From assembly GCF_900105515.1 (NCBI RefSeq), contig NZ_FNSY01000001.1, forward strand, positions 4,824,001 through 4,888,000: DNA of 64,000 nucleotides, in the 5' to 3' direction. The position numbers were made by a program, and so were the translations under genes. Below the pieces are notes generated by a model that did not search any database, had not been told where the DNA came from, and worked only from the letters and a program-made list of their open reading frames with translations. Positions 7,084-15,242 of the stretch are shown here, piece by piece. Source of the stretch: Streptomyces sp. 2131.1 (GTDB lineage: Bacteria; Actinomycetota; Actinomycetes; Streptomycetales; Streptomycetaceae). Each line of letters opens with the position of its first letter. The first letter of the stretch is position 1.

Positions 7084-7977
7084 TCACGTGCGGGCCGCGG
7101 GGCCTCGGCGGTGTGCCCGCAGGTCCGCGAGCAGCCGCCTGCTCTCCTCGTCGGCCGCCGTGTACGTGACGATCCGGCACTCCAGCAGCCCGTTGACGGT
7201 CAGCGACACCGAGGTCATCCGTATCTCCCCGGCCACCGCGCGGTGCCGGAAGACCTTCACGCGCCGGCCCGGCGGTACGACGTCCCCGCTGCGCCACAGC
7301 TTCGCGAAATAGGGGCTGGCGTCCGACAGCGCCTCGATGAACCTCTCCCACGCCGGCTCGCCCACGTGGCGCCCGTAGCCGCTGCGCAGGGTCGCCGCCA
7401 TCAGGGGCAGCTCCTGGGTCCGGTGGACGACCGGGCAGTCCTCCTCCGAGGCCGTGAACACCGACCACAGGGCGTTGTGGACGCGGGTGCCCTTCATGAA
7501 GGGGATGCCGAAGAGGTCGAGGTAGGCCGGGTTGGTCGCCAGTACGTCGTAGCGCGCGTTGTAGACGACCGAGGGCAGTGGATCGAGCGCGTCGATGATG
7601 CCCTGGATCTCCTCGCCGACCTCGAAGACGTCGGACTCGCGGCCCGGCAGGAAGGGGACCCCGGCCAGCTCGTAGAGGTGCTCGCGCTCCGGCGGGTCCA
7701 GCCGAAGCGTTCGCGCCACCGCGTCCAGGACCTGCGAGGAGGCGTTGATCGGGCGGCCCTGCTCCAACCACGTGTACCAGGTGACACCGACGCCGGAGAG
7801 CTGGGCGACCTCCTCGCGGCGCAGACCCGGCGTGCGGCGTCGTAAGCCGGGAGGCATGCCCACGTCGGCCGGGGTGACCCGGGCCCGGCGGCTGCGCAGG
7901 AAGGCGGCGAGCTCGGGCCGTTTGCCGTGCGCCGGCCCGTTCCGCCGTGTGTGCTGTTGTGTCGTCACCGTCGTCAC
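7084..7977 (-). CDS. XRE-family regulator with MmyB-like ligand-binding domain
   Basis: The 297-residue product has an N-terminal helix-turn-helix (RRTPGLRREEVAQLSGVGVTWYTWLEQGR, quoted here only by its ends: RRTPGLRREEV ... TWYTWLEQGR, about residues 47-75) and a C-terminal PAS-like MmyB domain (about 110-285), a family in actinomycetes known to bind long-chain fatty acids. It is divergently arranged with the efflux gene, with 102 bp between start codons, the usual layout for a local regulator of the neighbouring transporter. The start is preceded by a Thr/Gln-rich N terminus (MTTVTTQQHTRR). Family assignment is confident; the ligand and target are inference. Confidence 0.88.
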   Translation of the reverse strand: MTTVTTQQHTRRNGPAHGKRPELAAFLRSRRARVTPADVGMPPGLRRRTPGLRREEVAQLSGVGVTWYTWLEQGRPINASSQVLDAVARTLRLDPPEREHLYELAGVPFLPGRESDVFEVGEEIQGIIDALDPLPSVVYNARYDVLATNPAYLDLFGIPFMKGTRVHNALWSVFTASEEDCPVVHRTQELPLMAATLRSGYGRHVGEPAWERFIEALSDASPYFAKLWRSGDVVPPGRRVKVFRHRAVAGEIRMTSVSLTVNGLLECRIVTYTAADEESRRLLADLRAHRRGPAART

Positions 7978-8012
7978 GCCCCCATCGTCCGTGCTGCGCC
8001 CGGGTGTTGCCA

Positions 8013-8033
8013 GGTGCTGCCAGTACCAGCATC
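8013..8033. promoter_or_regulatory. Possible operator between the MmyB regulator and the efflux gene
   Basis: TGCTG-N7-CAGCA, flanked by G and C, forms an interrupted palindrome 46 bp before the efflux start and 36 bp before the regulator start. Direct repeats of the form G-TG-TGCCAG also lie here. This is where a regulator of both divergent genes would bind, but no motif for this family is known to me. Confidence 0.3.
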
Positions 8034-8079
8034 AGCGGGCTCTCGTTACCCGTATGCGTCCGGCACCAGCCTGGAAGGC

Positions 8080-9552
8080 ATGACCGCGACCTCCGAGACG
8101 ACGGCCTCACGCTCCGTCACCAGTAAAGCTCCCGCCACTGACAAGGCACCCGCACGGCTGCTCGCCGTGGTCCTCACGGCCCAGTTCATGGCCATGCTCG
8201 ACATCTTCATCGTGAACGTCGCCGCCCCCACGATCCGTACCGAACTCGGCGCATCGGGGGCCCAATTGCAGCTGGTGGTGGCCGGATACACCATCTCGTA
8301 CGCCGTCCTCCTCGTCGCCGGCGCACGGCTCGGCGGCCTGCTCGGTCACGGCCGCGCACATCTGACCGGGCTCGCGGTCTTCACCGCGGCCTCGCTCGCC
8401 TGCGGACTGGCGGCGGGCTCGGGGCAGCTGATCGCCTTCCGGGTGATCCAGGGGGCGGGCGCGGCGGTGATGATCCCGCAGGTCCTCAGCCTGATCCAGC
8501 AGCACTTCACCGGGGCGGCTCGGGTCCGCGCGATCGGCGCCTACAGCGCCGTGCTGGCCACGGGGGCCGCCGCGGGGCAGGTCGTGGGCGGGGTGCTGGT
8601 GAGCGTCGACCTGTTCGGGGCGGGCTGGCGCCCGGTCTTCCTGGTCAACGTGCCGATCGGGCTGGTCCTGCTGGTGCTCGGCGCCCGCGTCCTGCCGGGC
8701 GAGCCGCGCACCGGCCAGGCCCGGCGCGTGGCGCGGGCGCGCGGCTTCGACCCGGTGGGCCTGGTCGTGCTCGCCCTGGGCGTCACCCTGCTGACCGTCC
8801 CGCTGGTGCTCGGCCAGGAGCTGGGCTGGCCCGACTGGACGTGGATCTGCCTGCTCGCCTGCGCGGTCGTCCTCGCCGGCTTCGTGGCGTACGAGACCCG
8901 GCTCGCCGCACGCGGCGGTGCGCCCCTGATCGCGCCCCGAGTGCTCCGGTTGCCCGGAATCGCCGTGGCGTCGGTGCGCATCCTGCTGGTGATGGCGGTC
9001 AACGCGGGCTTCCTCTTCACGCTGACGCTGCACCTCCAGGGCGGCCTCGGGTACTCGGCGCTGCGCGCCGGGCTGATGTGCGCGCCGACCGCGGTGGCCT
9101 TCGGCGTGGCCGGACTGACCTGGCGGCGGTGGCCCGCCCGGCTGCAGAGGGGTCTGGTCCCCGGCGGCTTCGTGATGGTGGCCGTCGGCAACGTGCTGAT
9201 CGGGCTGGCGCTGCGGGGCGGCGACGGCGGGGGCCCCGTGCTGTACGCGGGCTTCCTGCTGCTGGGTACGGGTATGGCTCTCGCGTTCAGCCCCAACCTC
9301 GCGGGCGCCCTGGCGGACGTACGGCCCCAGGACGCCGCCGACGCCAGCGGTGTGCTGGTGACCGTCACCCAGCTCGGCCAGGTCGTCGGAGTCGCCACCA
9401 TCGGCACCCTCTACCTCAACCGTCTCGGCGCCCCGGGGGCGCAGGGGTCGGGGCACGCTCTGTGGGTCTGTGAGCTGGCTCTGGCCGGAGTCGCGTGCGC
9501 GGGCGCCGTTGCGGGGCTCGTACGGCGGCGGGCGGTGACTCGGGCGGGCTGA
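8080..9552 (+). CDS. MFS drug-efflux transporter, DHA2 (14-TM) type
   Basis: The 490-residue product has about 14 hydrophobic segments and DHA2/EmrB-QacA features: AQFMAMLDIFIVNVAAPTI in helix 1 (residues 35-53), the loop 2-3 GxLaDrxG-like motif as GARLGGLLGHGRAH, and motif C in helix 5 (GPxxGG-like, AAAGQVVGGVL). Such proteins export drugs or other amphiphilic compounds with protons. The ATG follows CTGGAAGGC. Divergent from an MmyB-type regulator that probably controls it. The gene sits inside the interval between two identical tRNA-Ala genes. Confidence 0.9.
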   Translation: MTATSETTASRSVTSKAPATDKAPARLLAVVLTAQFMAMLDIFIVNVAAPTIRTELGASGAQLQLVVAGYTISYAVLLVAGARLGGLLGHGRAHLTGLAVFTAASLACGLAAGSGQLIAFRVIQGAGAAVMIPQVLSLIQQHFTGAARVRAIGAYSAVLATGAAAGQVVGGVLVSVDLFGAGWRPVFLVNVPIGLVLLVLGARVLPGEPRTGQARRVARARGFDPVGLVVLALGVTLLTVPLVLGQELGWPDWTWICLLACAVVLAGFVAYETRLAARGGAPLIAPRVLRLPGIAVASVRILLVMAVNAGFLFTLTLHLQGGLGYSALRAGLMCAPTAVAFGVAGLTWRRWPARLQRGLVPGGFVMVAVGNVLIGLALRGGDGGGPVLYAGFLLLGTGMALAFSPNLAGALADVRPQDAADASGVLVTVTQLGQVVGVATIGTLYLNRLGAPGAQGSGHALWVCELALAGVACAGAVAGLVRRRAVTRAG

Positions 9553-9685
9553 CCCCCTTGCGGGGCCATGGCAGAATCGGACCGCCGGAGGGAGCGACGG
9601 ACCGAACGGGAGGGTGTGCGCGATGCCTGGGAGCCGCCACGAGGTCCCGAAGCCGTCTTCCCTCCGTCGGGGCCGGAGCTGATCC

Positions 9686-9919
9686 ATGGGTGCACACAGG
9701 CGGAAATGCGACTGGTGCGGCAGCGGTACGCCCATCGTCAGGGACATGGACCCGGTCAACGCGGACTACCAGTACTGGTGCGAGGAGTGCGCGCGGGCGC
9801 TGATCATAAAAGGCGACCCCATCGAGACCTACCGCGAGCTGGAGGGGGAGCCGATCTACGGCCGGCTCCTGGAGGAGCACTGCACGCTCAAACGGTTCTA
9901 CTCCTTCGCGACGGCCTGA
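9686..9919 (+). CDS. Small zinc-ribbon protein (77 aa)
   Basis: The product contains two CxxC pairs (CDWCG at residues 8-12 and CEECAR about 30 residues later), a typical treble-clef or zinc-ribbon layout, followed by a helical, acidic C-terminal half (PIETYRELEGEPIYGRLLEEH). The ATG has GGAG 7-10 nt upstream. It stands alone between the efflux gene and the second tRNA-Ala gene. I recall proteins of this type as conserved, uncharacterised Streptomyces proteins; a nucleic-acid-binding role is only a guess. Confidence 0.75.
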   Translation: MGAHRRKCDWCGSGTPIVRDMDPVNADYQYWCEECARALIIKGDPIETYRELEGEPIYGRLLEEHCTLKRFYSFATA

Positions 9920-9967
9920 CCGCTTCCCCTCCGAAGACCGGTGAAAACCGGTCCGCCCGGAATCGAT

Positions 9968-9997
9968 TTGGTGGACGGCCGGGGTGACCGGTACTGT
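9968..9997 (+). promoter_or_regulatory. Promoter of the second tRNA-Ala gene
   Basis: TTGGTG and TACTGT are separated by 18 nt and end 37 nt before the tRNA. It differs in sequence from the promoter of the first copy, so only the tRNA body is shared. Confidence 0.45.
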
Positions 9998-10034
9998 TCT
10001 CGATGTCGCCAGGGAAACGCGGGCGGCGCAACGA

Positions 10035-10107
<73 letters not shown>

Positions 10108-10117
10108 CAGTGAAGAA

Positions 10118-10154
10118 GAACGGCGGGCCATCCGGATCGGATGGCCCGCCGTTC
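10118..10154 (+). terminator. Terminator of the second tRNA-Ala gene
   Basis: GAACGGCGGGCCATCCG pairs perfectly with its reverse complement (17 bp) across a 3-nt GAT loop, 10 nt after the tRNA. Confidence 0.75.
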
Positions 10155-10221
10155 TGTGTGCGCAGCCGGTCAACGGGCTATCGCCCTGAGGGGGACCGGC
10201 TCCGTGCGGTACCCTGACGCC

Positions 10222-10260
10222 ATGCGTGCCGTAGGCCTTCTGCTTAGCGAGCCGCGCTGA
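10222..10260 (+). CDS. leuS leader peptide MRAVGLLLSEPR
   Basis: A 12-codon ORF with three consecutive leucine codons (CTT CTG CTT) lies about 140 nt upstream of leuS. A -10 hexamer (TACCCT, 10210-10215) ends 6 nt before the ATG, so the leader is probably translated from a leaderless mRNA. The stop codon is inside the left arm of the following hairpin. The peptide resembles the leuA leader in this window (MRFGLLLLSCRGEGL): both begin MR, then one or two residues, then G and a run of Leu, then Ser. Ribosome stalling at the Leu codons when charged tRNA-Leu is scarce would be the sensing step (inference). Confidence 0.65.
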   Translation: MRAVGLLLSEPR

Positions 10261-10329
10261 TCAGTCCCGACCGGTGAGAATGCCTGGTCGGCATCAGCGC
10301 GGCGTCCCCTCCTGTGCGAGGGGATTTTT
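10251..10329 (+). promoter_or_regulatory. leuS attenuator: leader hairpin plus intrinsic terminator
   Basis: GCCGCGCTGAT (10251-10261) pairs perfectly with ATCAGCGCGGC (10293-10303), enclosing a second stem CCGACC/GGTCGG. Immediately after, TCCCCTC/GAGGGGA with a 6-nt loop is followed by TTTTT (10325-10329), one of the few hairpins in the window with a real T tract. The leader stop codon overlaps the first stem. The arrangement fits transcription attenuation of leuS by leucine codons; which alternative pairing breaks the terminator cannot be settled by eye. No T-box consensus was found. Confidence 0.6.
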
Positions 10330-10398
10330 CGTTTCCGTGGACGCGTGTCCGTACGACGTGGGCGCCGGCAGATGACGATCGATGGAGCTTTGAGGATC

Positions 10399-13272
10399 AT
10401 GAGCGAGACGAATTCCGCAGCCGACGTTGCTGCGCCGCACCGCTACACGGCAGCGATGGCCGCCGACATCGAGGCACGCTGGCAGGACTTCTGGGACGCC
10501 GAGGGCACGTACGAGGCACCCAACCCGACCGGTGACCTGGCGGGCGATCCGGAGCTGGCCGCCAGGCCCAAGAAGTTCATCATGGACATGTTCCCGTACC
10601 CCTCGGGCGCGGGACTGCACGTCGGCCACCCGCTGGGTTACATCGCCACCGACGTCTTCGCCCGCCACCAGCGGATGACCGGGCACAACGTCCTGCACAC
10701 CCTGGGCTTCGACGCCTTCGGCCTGCCCGCGGAGCAGTACGCCGTACAGACCGGCACCCACCCGCGGATCTCCACCGAGGCCAACATCGCGAACATGACG
10801 GCGCAGCTGCGCCGGCTGGGCCTGGGCCACGACAAGCGCCGCTCGTTCGCCACGATCGAGTCCGAGTACTACAAGTGGACCCAGTGGATCTTCCTGCAGA
10901 TCTTCAACTCCTGGTACGACACCGAGGCGGACCGCGCCCGGCCGATCGACGAGCTGGTCGCCCAGTTCGAGAGCGGCGAGCGCGCGACCCCCGACGGCCG
11001 TGACTGGAGCGCGCTGAGCGCCGTCGAGCGCGCCGACGTCCTGGGCGGGTACCGGCTGGCCTACGCCTCCGACGCGCCGGTCAACTGGTCGCCCGGCCTG
11101 GGCACCGTCCTGGCCAACGAGGAGGTCACCGCCGACGGCCGCTCCGAGCGCGGCAACTTCCCCGTGTTCAAGGCCAAGCTGCGCCAGTGGAACATGCGCA
11201 TCACCGCCTACGCCGACCGGCTGCTGAACGACCTGGACGGGCTGGACTGGCCCGAGGCCATCAAGCTGCAGCAGCGCAACTGGATCGGCCGTTCCGAGGG
11301 CGCGCGCGTCGACTTCCCGGTCGACGGCGCGGGCAGCGTCACCGTCTTCACCACCCGCCAGGACACGCTGTTCGGCGCCACCTACATGGTGCTGGCGCCC
11401 GAGCACGAGCTGGTCGAGCGGATCATCCCCGCCGCCTGGCCCGAGGGCACCCACCCGGTCTGGACGGGCGGCCACGCCTCCCCGGCCGAGGCGGTCACCG
11501 CGTACCGCAAGCAGGCCGCGTCCAAGTCCGACGTCGAGCGGCAGGCCGAGGCCAAGGACAAGACCGGCGTCTTCACCGGCGCGTACGCCACCAACCCCGT
11601 CAGCGGCGAGCAGATCCCCGTCTTCATCGCGGACTACGTCCTGATGGGCTACGGCACCGGCGCGATCATGGCCGTACCGGCGCACGACGCCCGCGACTTC
11701 GCCTTCGCGCGCGCCTTCGAGCTGCCCGTGCGCTGCGTCGTCGAGCCGTCGGACGGCCGCGGCACGGACGCCTCGACGTGGGAGGACGCCTTCGCCTCGT
11801 ACGACGCGAAGCTGGTCAACTCCGCCAACGACGAGATCTCGCTGAACGGTCTGGGCGTCGCCGACGCGAAGGCCCGCATCACGGAGTGGCTGAAGGAGCA
11901 CGGCGTCGGCGAGGGCACCGTCAACTTCCGGCTGCGCGACTGGCTGTTCAGCCGCCAGCGCTACTGGGGCGAGCCCTTCCCGATCGTGTACGACGAGGAG
12001 GGCATCGCCCACCCGCTGCCCGAGTCGATGCTGCCGCTGGAGCTGCCCGAGGTCGACGACTACTCGCCGCGCACCTTCGACCCGGACGACGCCGACACCC
12101 AGCCCGAGACCCCGCTGTCGCGCAACGCCGAGTGGGTCAACGTCACGCTGGACCTGGGCGACGGCGCTGGTCTGCGAAATTACCGCCGCGAGACCAACAC
12201 CATGCCCAACTGGGCCGGTTCCTGCTGGTACGAGCTGCGCTACCTGGACCCGAACAACTCCGAGAAGCTGGTCGACCCGGCCATCGAGGAGTACTGGATG
12301 GGCCCGCGCGAGGGGCAGCCGACCGGCGGCGTCGACCTGTACGTGGGCGGTGCCGAGCACGCCGTGCTGCACCTGCTGTACGCCCGCTTCTGGTCGAAGG
12401 TGCTGCACGACCTGGGCCATGTCTCCTCCGCGGAGCCGTTCCACAAGCTGTACAACCAGGGCATGATCCAGGCGTTCGTCTACCGGGACAGCCGCGGCAT
12501 CGCCGTCCCGGCCGCCGAGGTCGAGGAGCGTGACGGGGCGTACTACTACCAGGGCGAGAAGGTCTCCCGCGTCCTGGGCAAGATGGGCAAGTCCCTGAAG
12601 AACGCCGTCACGCCCGACGAGATCTGCACCGAGTTCGGCGCGGACACGCTGCGCCTGTACGAGATGGCGATGGGCCCCCTGGACGTGTCGCGGCCCTGGG
12701 ACACGCGCGCGGTCGTCGGCCAGTACCGGCTGCTGCAGCGGCTGTGGCGCAACATCGTCGACGAGGAGACCGGTGAGGTCACCGTCGTCGACTCCGAGCC
12801 CGGCGAGGACACGCTGCGCGCGCTGCACAAGGCGATCGACGGAGTCGGCGGCGACATGGCCGGCATGCGGTTCAACACGGCGATCGCCAAGGTCACCGAG
12901 CTGAACAACCACCTGACCAAGGCGGGCGGCCCGCTGCCCCGCCCGGTCGCGGAGGCCCTGGTGCTGCTGATCGCGCCGCTGGCCCCGCACATCGCCGAGG
13001 AGCTGTGGCGCCGGCTGGGCCACACGGAGTCGGTCGTGCACCAGGACTTCCCGGTGGCCGACCCGGCGTACGTCGTGGACGAGACCGTCACCTGCGTCGT
13101 GCAGATCAAGGGCAAGGTCAAGGCGCGCCTGGAGATCTCCCCGTCGATCACGGACACGGAGCTGGAGGCCCTGGCCCTGGCCGACCCGGCCGTCGTCGCC
13201 GCGCTGGACGGGGCGGGCATCCGCAAGGTGATCGTCCGCGCGCCGAAGCTGGTGAACATCGTCCCCGCGTAG
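10399..13272 (+). CDS. leuS: Leucyl-tRNA synthetase
   Basis: LeuRS charges tRNA-Leu in the cytosol. The 957-residue product has the class I signature HVGH (residues 74-77, within PYPSGAGLHVGHPLGY) and KMGKS (728-732, within GKMGKSLKNAVTP). The CP1 editing domain is recognisable by TTRQDTLFGATYMVLAPEH and the GTGAIMAVPAHDARD motif. A bacterial-type zinc/LeuRS-specific region and a C-terminal domain complete it; length is normal for actinobacteria, whose LeuRS is longer than that of E. coli. An alternative ATG 27 nt upstream is in frame; the chosen one starts MSETNS and follows GAGGATC. Expression is probably governed by the leucine leader just upstream. Confidence 0.97.
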   Translation: MSETNSAADVAAPHRYTAAMAADIEARWQDFWDAEGTYEAPNPTGDLAGDPELAARPKKFIMDMFPYPSGAGLHVGHPLGYIATDVFARHQRMTGHNVLHTLGFDAFGLPAEQYAVQTGTHPRISTEANIANMTAQLRRLGLGHDKRRSFATIESEYYKWTQWIFLQIFNSWYDTEADRARPIDELVAQFESGERATPDGRDWSALSAVERADVLGGYRLAYASDAPVNWSPGLGTVLANEEVTADGRSERGNFPVFKAKLRQWNMRITAYADRLLNDLDGLDWPEAIKLQQRNWIGRSEGARVDFPVDGAGSVTVFTTRQDTLFGATYMVLAPEHELVERIIPAAWPEGTHPVWTGGHASPAEAVTAYRKQAASKSDVERQAEAKDKTGVFTGAYATNPVSGEQIPVFIADYVLMGYGTGAIMAVPAHDARDFAFARAFELPVRCVVEPSDGRGTDASTWEDAFASYDAKLVNSANDEISLNGLGVADAKARITEWLKEHGVGEGTVNFRLRDWLFSRQRYWGEPFPIVYDEEGIAHPLPESMLPLELPEVDDYSPRTFDPDDADTQPETPLSRNAEWVNVTLDLGDGAGLRNYRRETNTMPNWAGSCWYELRYLDPNNSEKLVDPAIEEYWMGPREGQPTGGVDLYVGGAEHAVLHLLYARFWSKVLHDLGHVSSAEPFHKLYNQGMIQAFVYRDSRGIAVPAAEVEERDGAYYYQGEKVSRVLGKMGKSLKNAVTPDEICTEFGADTLRLYEMAMGPLDVSRPWDTRAVVGQYRLLQRLWRNIVDEETGEVTVVDSEPGEDTLRALHKAIDGVGGDMAGMRFNTAIAKVTELNNHLTKAGGPLPRPVAEALVLLIAPLAPHIAEELWRRLGHTESVVHQDFPVADPAYVVDETVTCVVQIKGKVKARLEISPSITDTELEALALADPAVVAALDGAGIRKVIVRAPKLVNIVPA

Positions 13273-13300
13273 TCGCGGACACGGGTGGGGGCTTTCCCCT

Positions 13301-13343
13301 ACGGGCAGGTTGGGGGTTCCGACGGAACCCCCAACCTGCCCGT
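13301..13343 (+). terminator. Terminator of leuS
   Basis: A perfect 20-bp stem (ACGGGCAGGTTGGGGGTTCC with its complement) with a 3-nt GAC loop begins 28 nt after the leuS stop. Confidence 0.8.
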
Positions 13344-13409
13344 TCCGTTTACGGTGGAGATGACCGGTGTACGTGTACCGGAGGCCGTCACACCATCCGA
13401 GGGGCGCTC

Positions 13410-14123
13410 ATGGAATCCGTGATCCTGATCCTGGGGCTGCTCGTCGTCGCCTTCATGGCCCTGGGCGTGTACGCGACCGTCAAGGTCGTCGGGGCGGCCC
13501 GGCGCGGCGTGGACCGCACGATCACACAGGCGCGCCGCACCGTCGAGGACACCACGCTGCGGGCCAAGAGCTACGGTCAGCTGGGCGTCGGCGGCGAGCT
13601 GGCCCAGCTGCGGCTCTCGCTGCGCACGTCGATGCGTGCCACGCAGGAGGCGCTGCGGGCGGGCGCGGCCGAGGACGCGTCGCTCTCCGAGTCGCTGGGC
13701 CTGTTCGACCGGCTGAGCGTGTACGGGCGTGAGCTGGACGCGGAGCTGAAGGCGCTGGAGCGCGAGCCCGACAAGGCGACGGTGACCTCAAGGCTTCCCG
13801 GCCTGAAGGAGCGCACCGAGCGGATCACCCAGTCCGCCGACGCGCTGCGCTGGGCCGCCCGGGACCGGGCCCGCAGGTTCGCCGACGACGAGCTGTCGGC
13901 GCTGAACGCGCAGATCGACGTGGAGGCGGGGGCCCTGCGGCACTGGACCACGGCACCCGGCCCGGCCCAGCCGATGGCTGGCCAGGAGACCGGTCAGGGG
14001 CCGGTGCCGGCGGACGACTGGGACGGAGAGCCGGACGCGCCGGAGGCCATCACGGCCCGGGACCCCAGGCAGAGCACCACCTACCCGTGGCAGAAGACGG
14101 CCCGGCCGGAGACGTCCAACTGA
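13410..14123 (+). CDS. Single-pass membrane protein with coiled-coil-like region
   Basis: The 237-residue product has an N-terminal hydrophobic segment (residues 3-26, about VILILGLLVVAFMALGVYATV), then a basic patch and a long, charged, helix-rich region (about 30-175) with heptad-like leucines, e.g. LAQLRLSLRTSMRATQEAL, and an acidic, Pro-rich tail ending YPWQKTARPETSN. It looks like a signal-anchor protein with a cytoplasmic or extracytoplasmic helical bundle. It lies alone between leuS and the DegV gene, on the same strand. I do not recognise a family with a known function; I recall similar proteins as conserved in Streptomyces at this place. Confidence 0.75.
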   Translation: MESVILILGLLVVAFMALGVYATVKVVGAARRGVDRTITQARRTVEDTTLRAKSYGQLGVGGELAQLRLSLRTSMRATQEALRAGAAEDASLSESLGLFDRLSVYGRELDAELKALEREPDKATVTSRLPGLKERTERITQSADALRWAARDRARRFADDELSALNAQIDVEAGALRHWTTAPGPAQPMAGQETGQGPVPADDWDGEPDAPEAITARDPRQSTTYPWQKTARPETSN

Positions 14124-14278
14124 GCCGTACCCCTCGGGGACCGGCTGTGACACGCCGGGAGGAACGCCGCGACCACCGGTGACCGAGGGTGGCAGGATGC
14201 GTTGCGAAGCGACCGCGGCTGATCATTCGTGCGGGGTCGGACTGCCTACTCCCCGGCGCTCCGGGTAACCTCCCGCTC

Positions 14279-15124
14279 ATGTCCCGCCATGTCGCGATCG
14301 TCACCGATTCAACGGCCTACCTGCCGCCCGACACGATGCGGCGGCACGGCATCATCGCGGTGCCGCTGACCGTGGTCCTGGGCGATCAGGCCCTGGAGGA
14401 GGGCACCGAGATCTCGGCCCGTTCCCTGGCCCTGGCCCTCCAGAAGCGCCGTTCCGTGACCACGTCCCGGCCCAGCCCCGAGGTCTTCGCCGCCGCCTAC
14501 CGGGCCGTCGCGGAGGCCGGTGCGAGCGGCATCGTCTCCCTCCATCTGTCGGCGGAATTCTCCGGTACCTACGACGCTGCGGTGCTCGCGGCGAAGGACG
14601 CTCCGGTGCCGGTGCGGGTGGTGGACACGGGAATGGTCGCTATGGCCCTCGGCTTCTGCGCCCTGTCGGCCGCGGAGACCGCCGAGGCGGGCGGCGGCCT
14701 GGACGAGGCGGTGGCGGCGGCCGAGAAGCGTGCGTCGGGCACCTCCACGTACTTCTACGTCGACACCCTGGACTACCTGCGCCGCGGCGGCCGGATCGGC
14801 GCCGCGCAGGCCCTGCTCGGCTCGGCGCTCGCGGTCAAACCCCTGCTCCAGCTGGACGGCGGCCGGATCGAGCTGCTGGAGAAGGTCCGGACGGCCTCGA
14901 AGGCCATCGCCCGGTTGGAGGAGATCGTCGTCGAACGCGCGGGCGGCGGGGGCGTGGACATCGCGGTCCACCACCTGGCGGCGCCCGAGCGTGCGGACCG
15001 GCTGGCCGAGCGGCTGCGGGAGCGTGTGCCAGGCCTGGTGGACCTGCACGTCAGCGAGGTGGGCGCGGTGATCGGCGCGCACACCGGGCCGGGGCTGCTG
15101 GGAGCGGTGGTCTCGCCGCGCTGA
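14279..15124 (+). CDS. DegV family fatty-acid-binding protein
   Basis: The 281-residue product has the DegV signatures: VAIVTDSTAYLPPD at the N terminus, TSRPSPEVFAAAY, the SGTYDAA segment that follows LHLSAEFSGTY, and YVDTLDYLRRGGRIGAAQA in the centre. In Gram-positive bacteria, DegV/FakB proteins hold fatty acids for a partner kinase (FakA) so that they can be phosphorylated and enter lipid synthesis. No fakA lies nearby here. The ATG is 7 nt after TAACCT (14266-14271), a -10-like hexamer, suggesting a leaderless mRNA and supporting this start rather than the longer in-frame ORF. Confidence 0.92.
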   Translation: MSRHVAIVTDSTAYLPPDTMRRHGIIAVPLTVVLGDQALEEGTEISARSLALALQKRRSVTTSRPSPEVFAAAYRAVAEAGASGIVSLHLSAEFSGTYDAAVLAAKDAPVPVRVVDTGMVAMALGFCALSAAETAEAGGGLDEAVAAAEKRASGTSTYFYVDTLDYLRRGGRIGAAQALLGSALAVKPLLQLDGGRIELLEKVRTASKAIARLEEIVVERAGGGGVDIAVHHLAAPERADRLAERLRERVPGLVDLHVSEVGAVIGAHTGPGLLGAVVSPR

Positions 15125-15162
15125 CGGCCGCTCTGTCGACCGTCACTCTCCGGAGTGGGCGA

Positions 15163-15190
15163 GATATCCACATCGAGTTGGTTATCCACT
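15163..15190 (+). promoter_or_regulatory. Two near-consensus DnaA boxes upstream of comEA
   Basis: ATATCCACA (15163-15171) and TTATCCACT (15182-15190) each differ from TTATCCACA by one base, are in the same orientation, and start 19 bp apart, about 55 bp before comEA. They could be DnaA sites in the comEA promoter region; chance cannot be excluded. Confidence 0.3.
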
Positions 15191-15242
15191 GAAACCGCTT
15201 GTGCTCAGCGGGCTTTGGCGGGAGTGCCTAGCGTCCTTAGGC

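Noticed and set aside
8080..9552. Part of an antibiotic biosynthetic cluster
   Set aside because: No biosynthetic enzymes nearby; flanked by tRNA genes and core genes.
10160..10398. T-box riboswitch before leuS
   Set aside because: No AGGGTGG antiterminator consensus or specifier-loop layout; a leucine leader peptide explains the region better.
10294..13041. A 915-residue open frame on the minus strand across leuS
   Set aside because: In DNA with about 72% G+C, stops are rare on the antisense strand of real genes. The translation is low in hydrophobic patterning and no start site is supported, while the plus strand encodes a complete LeuRS.
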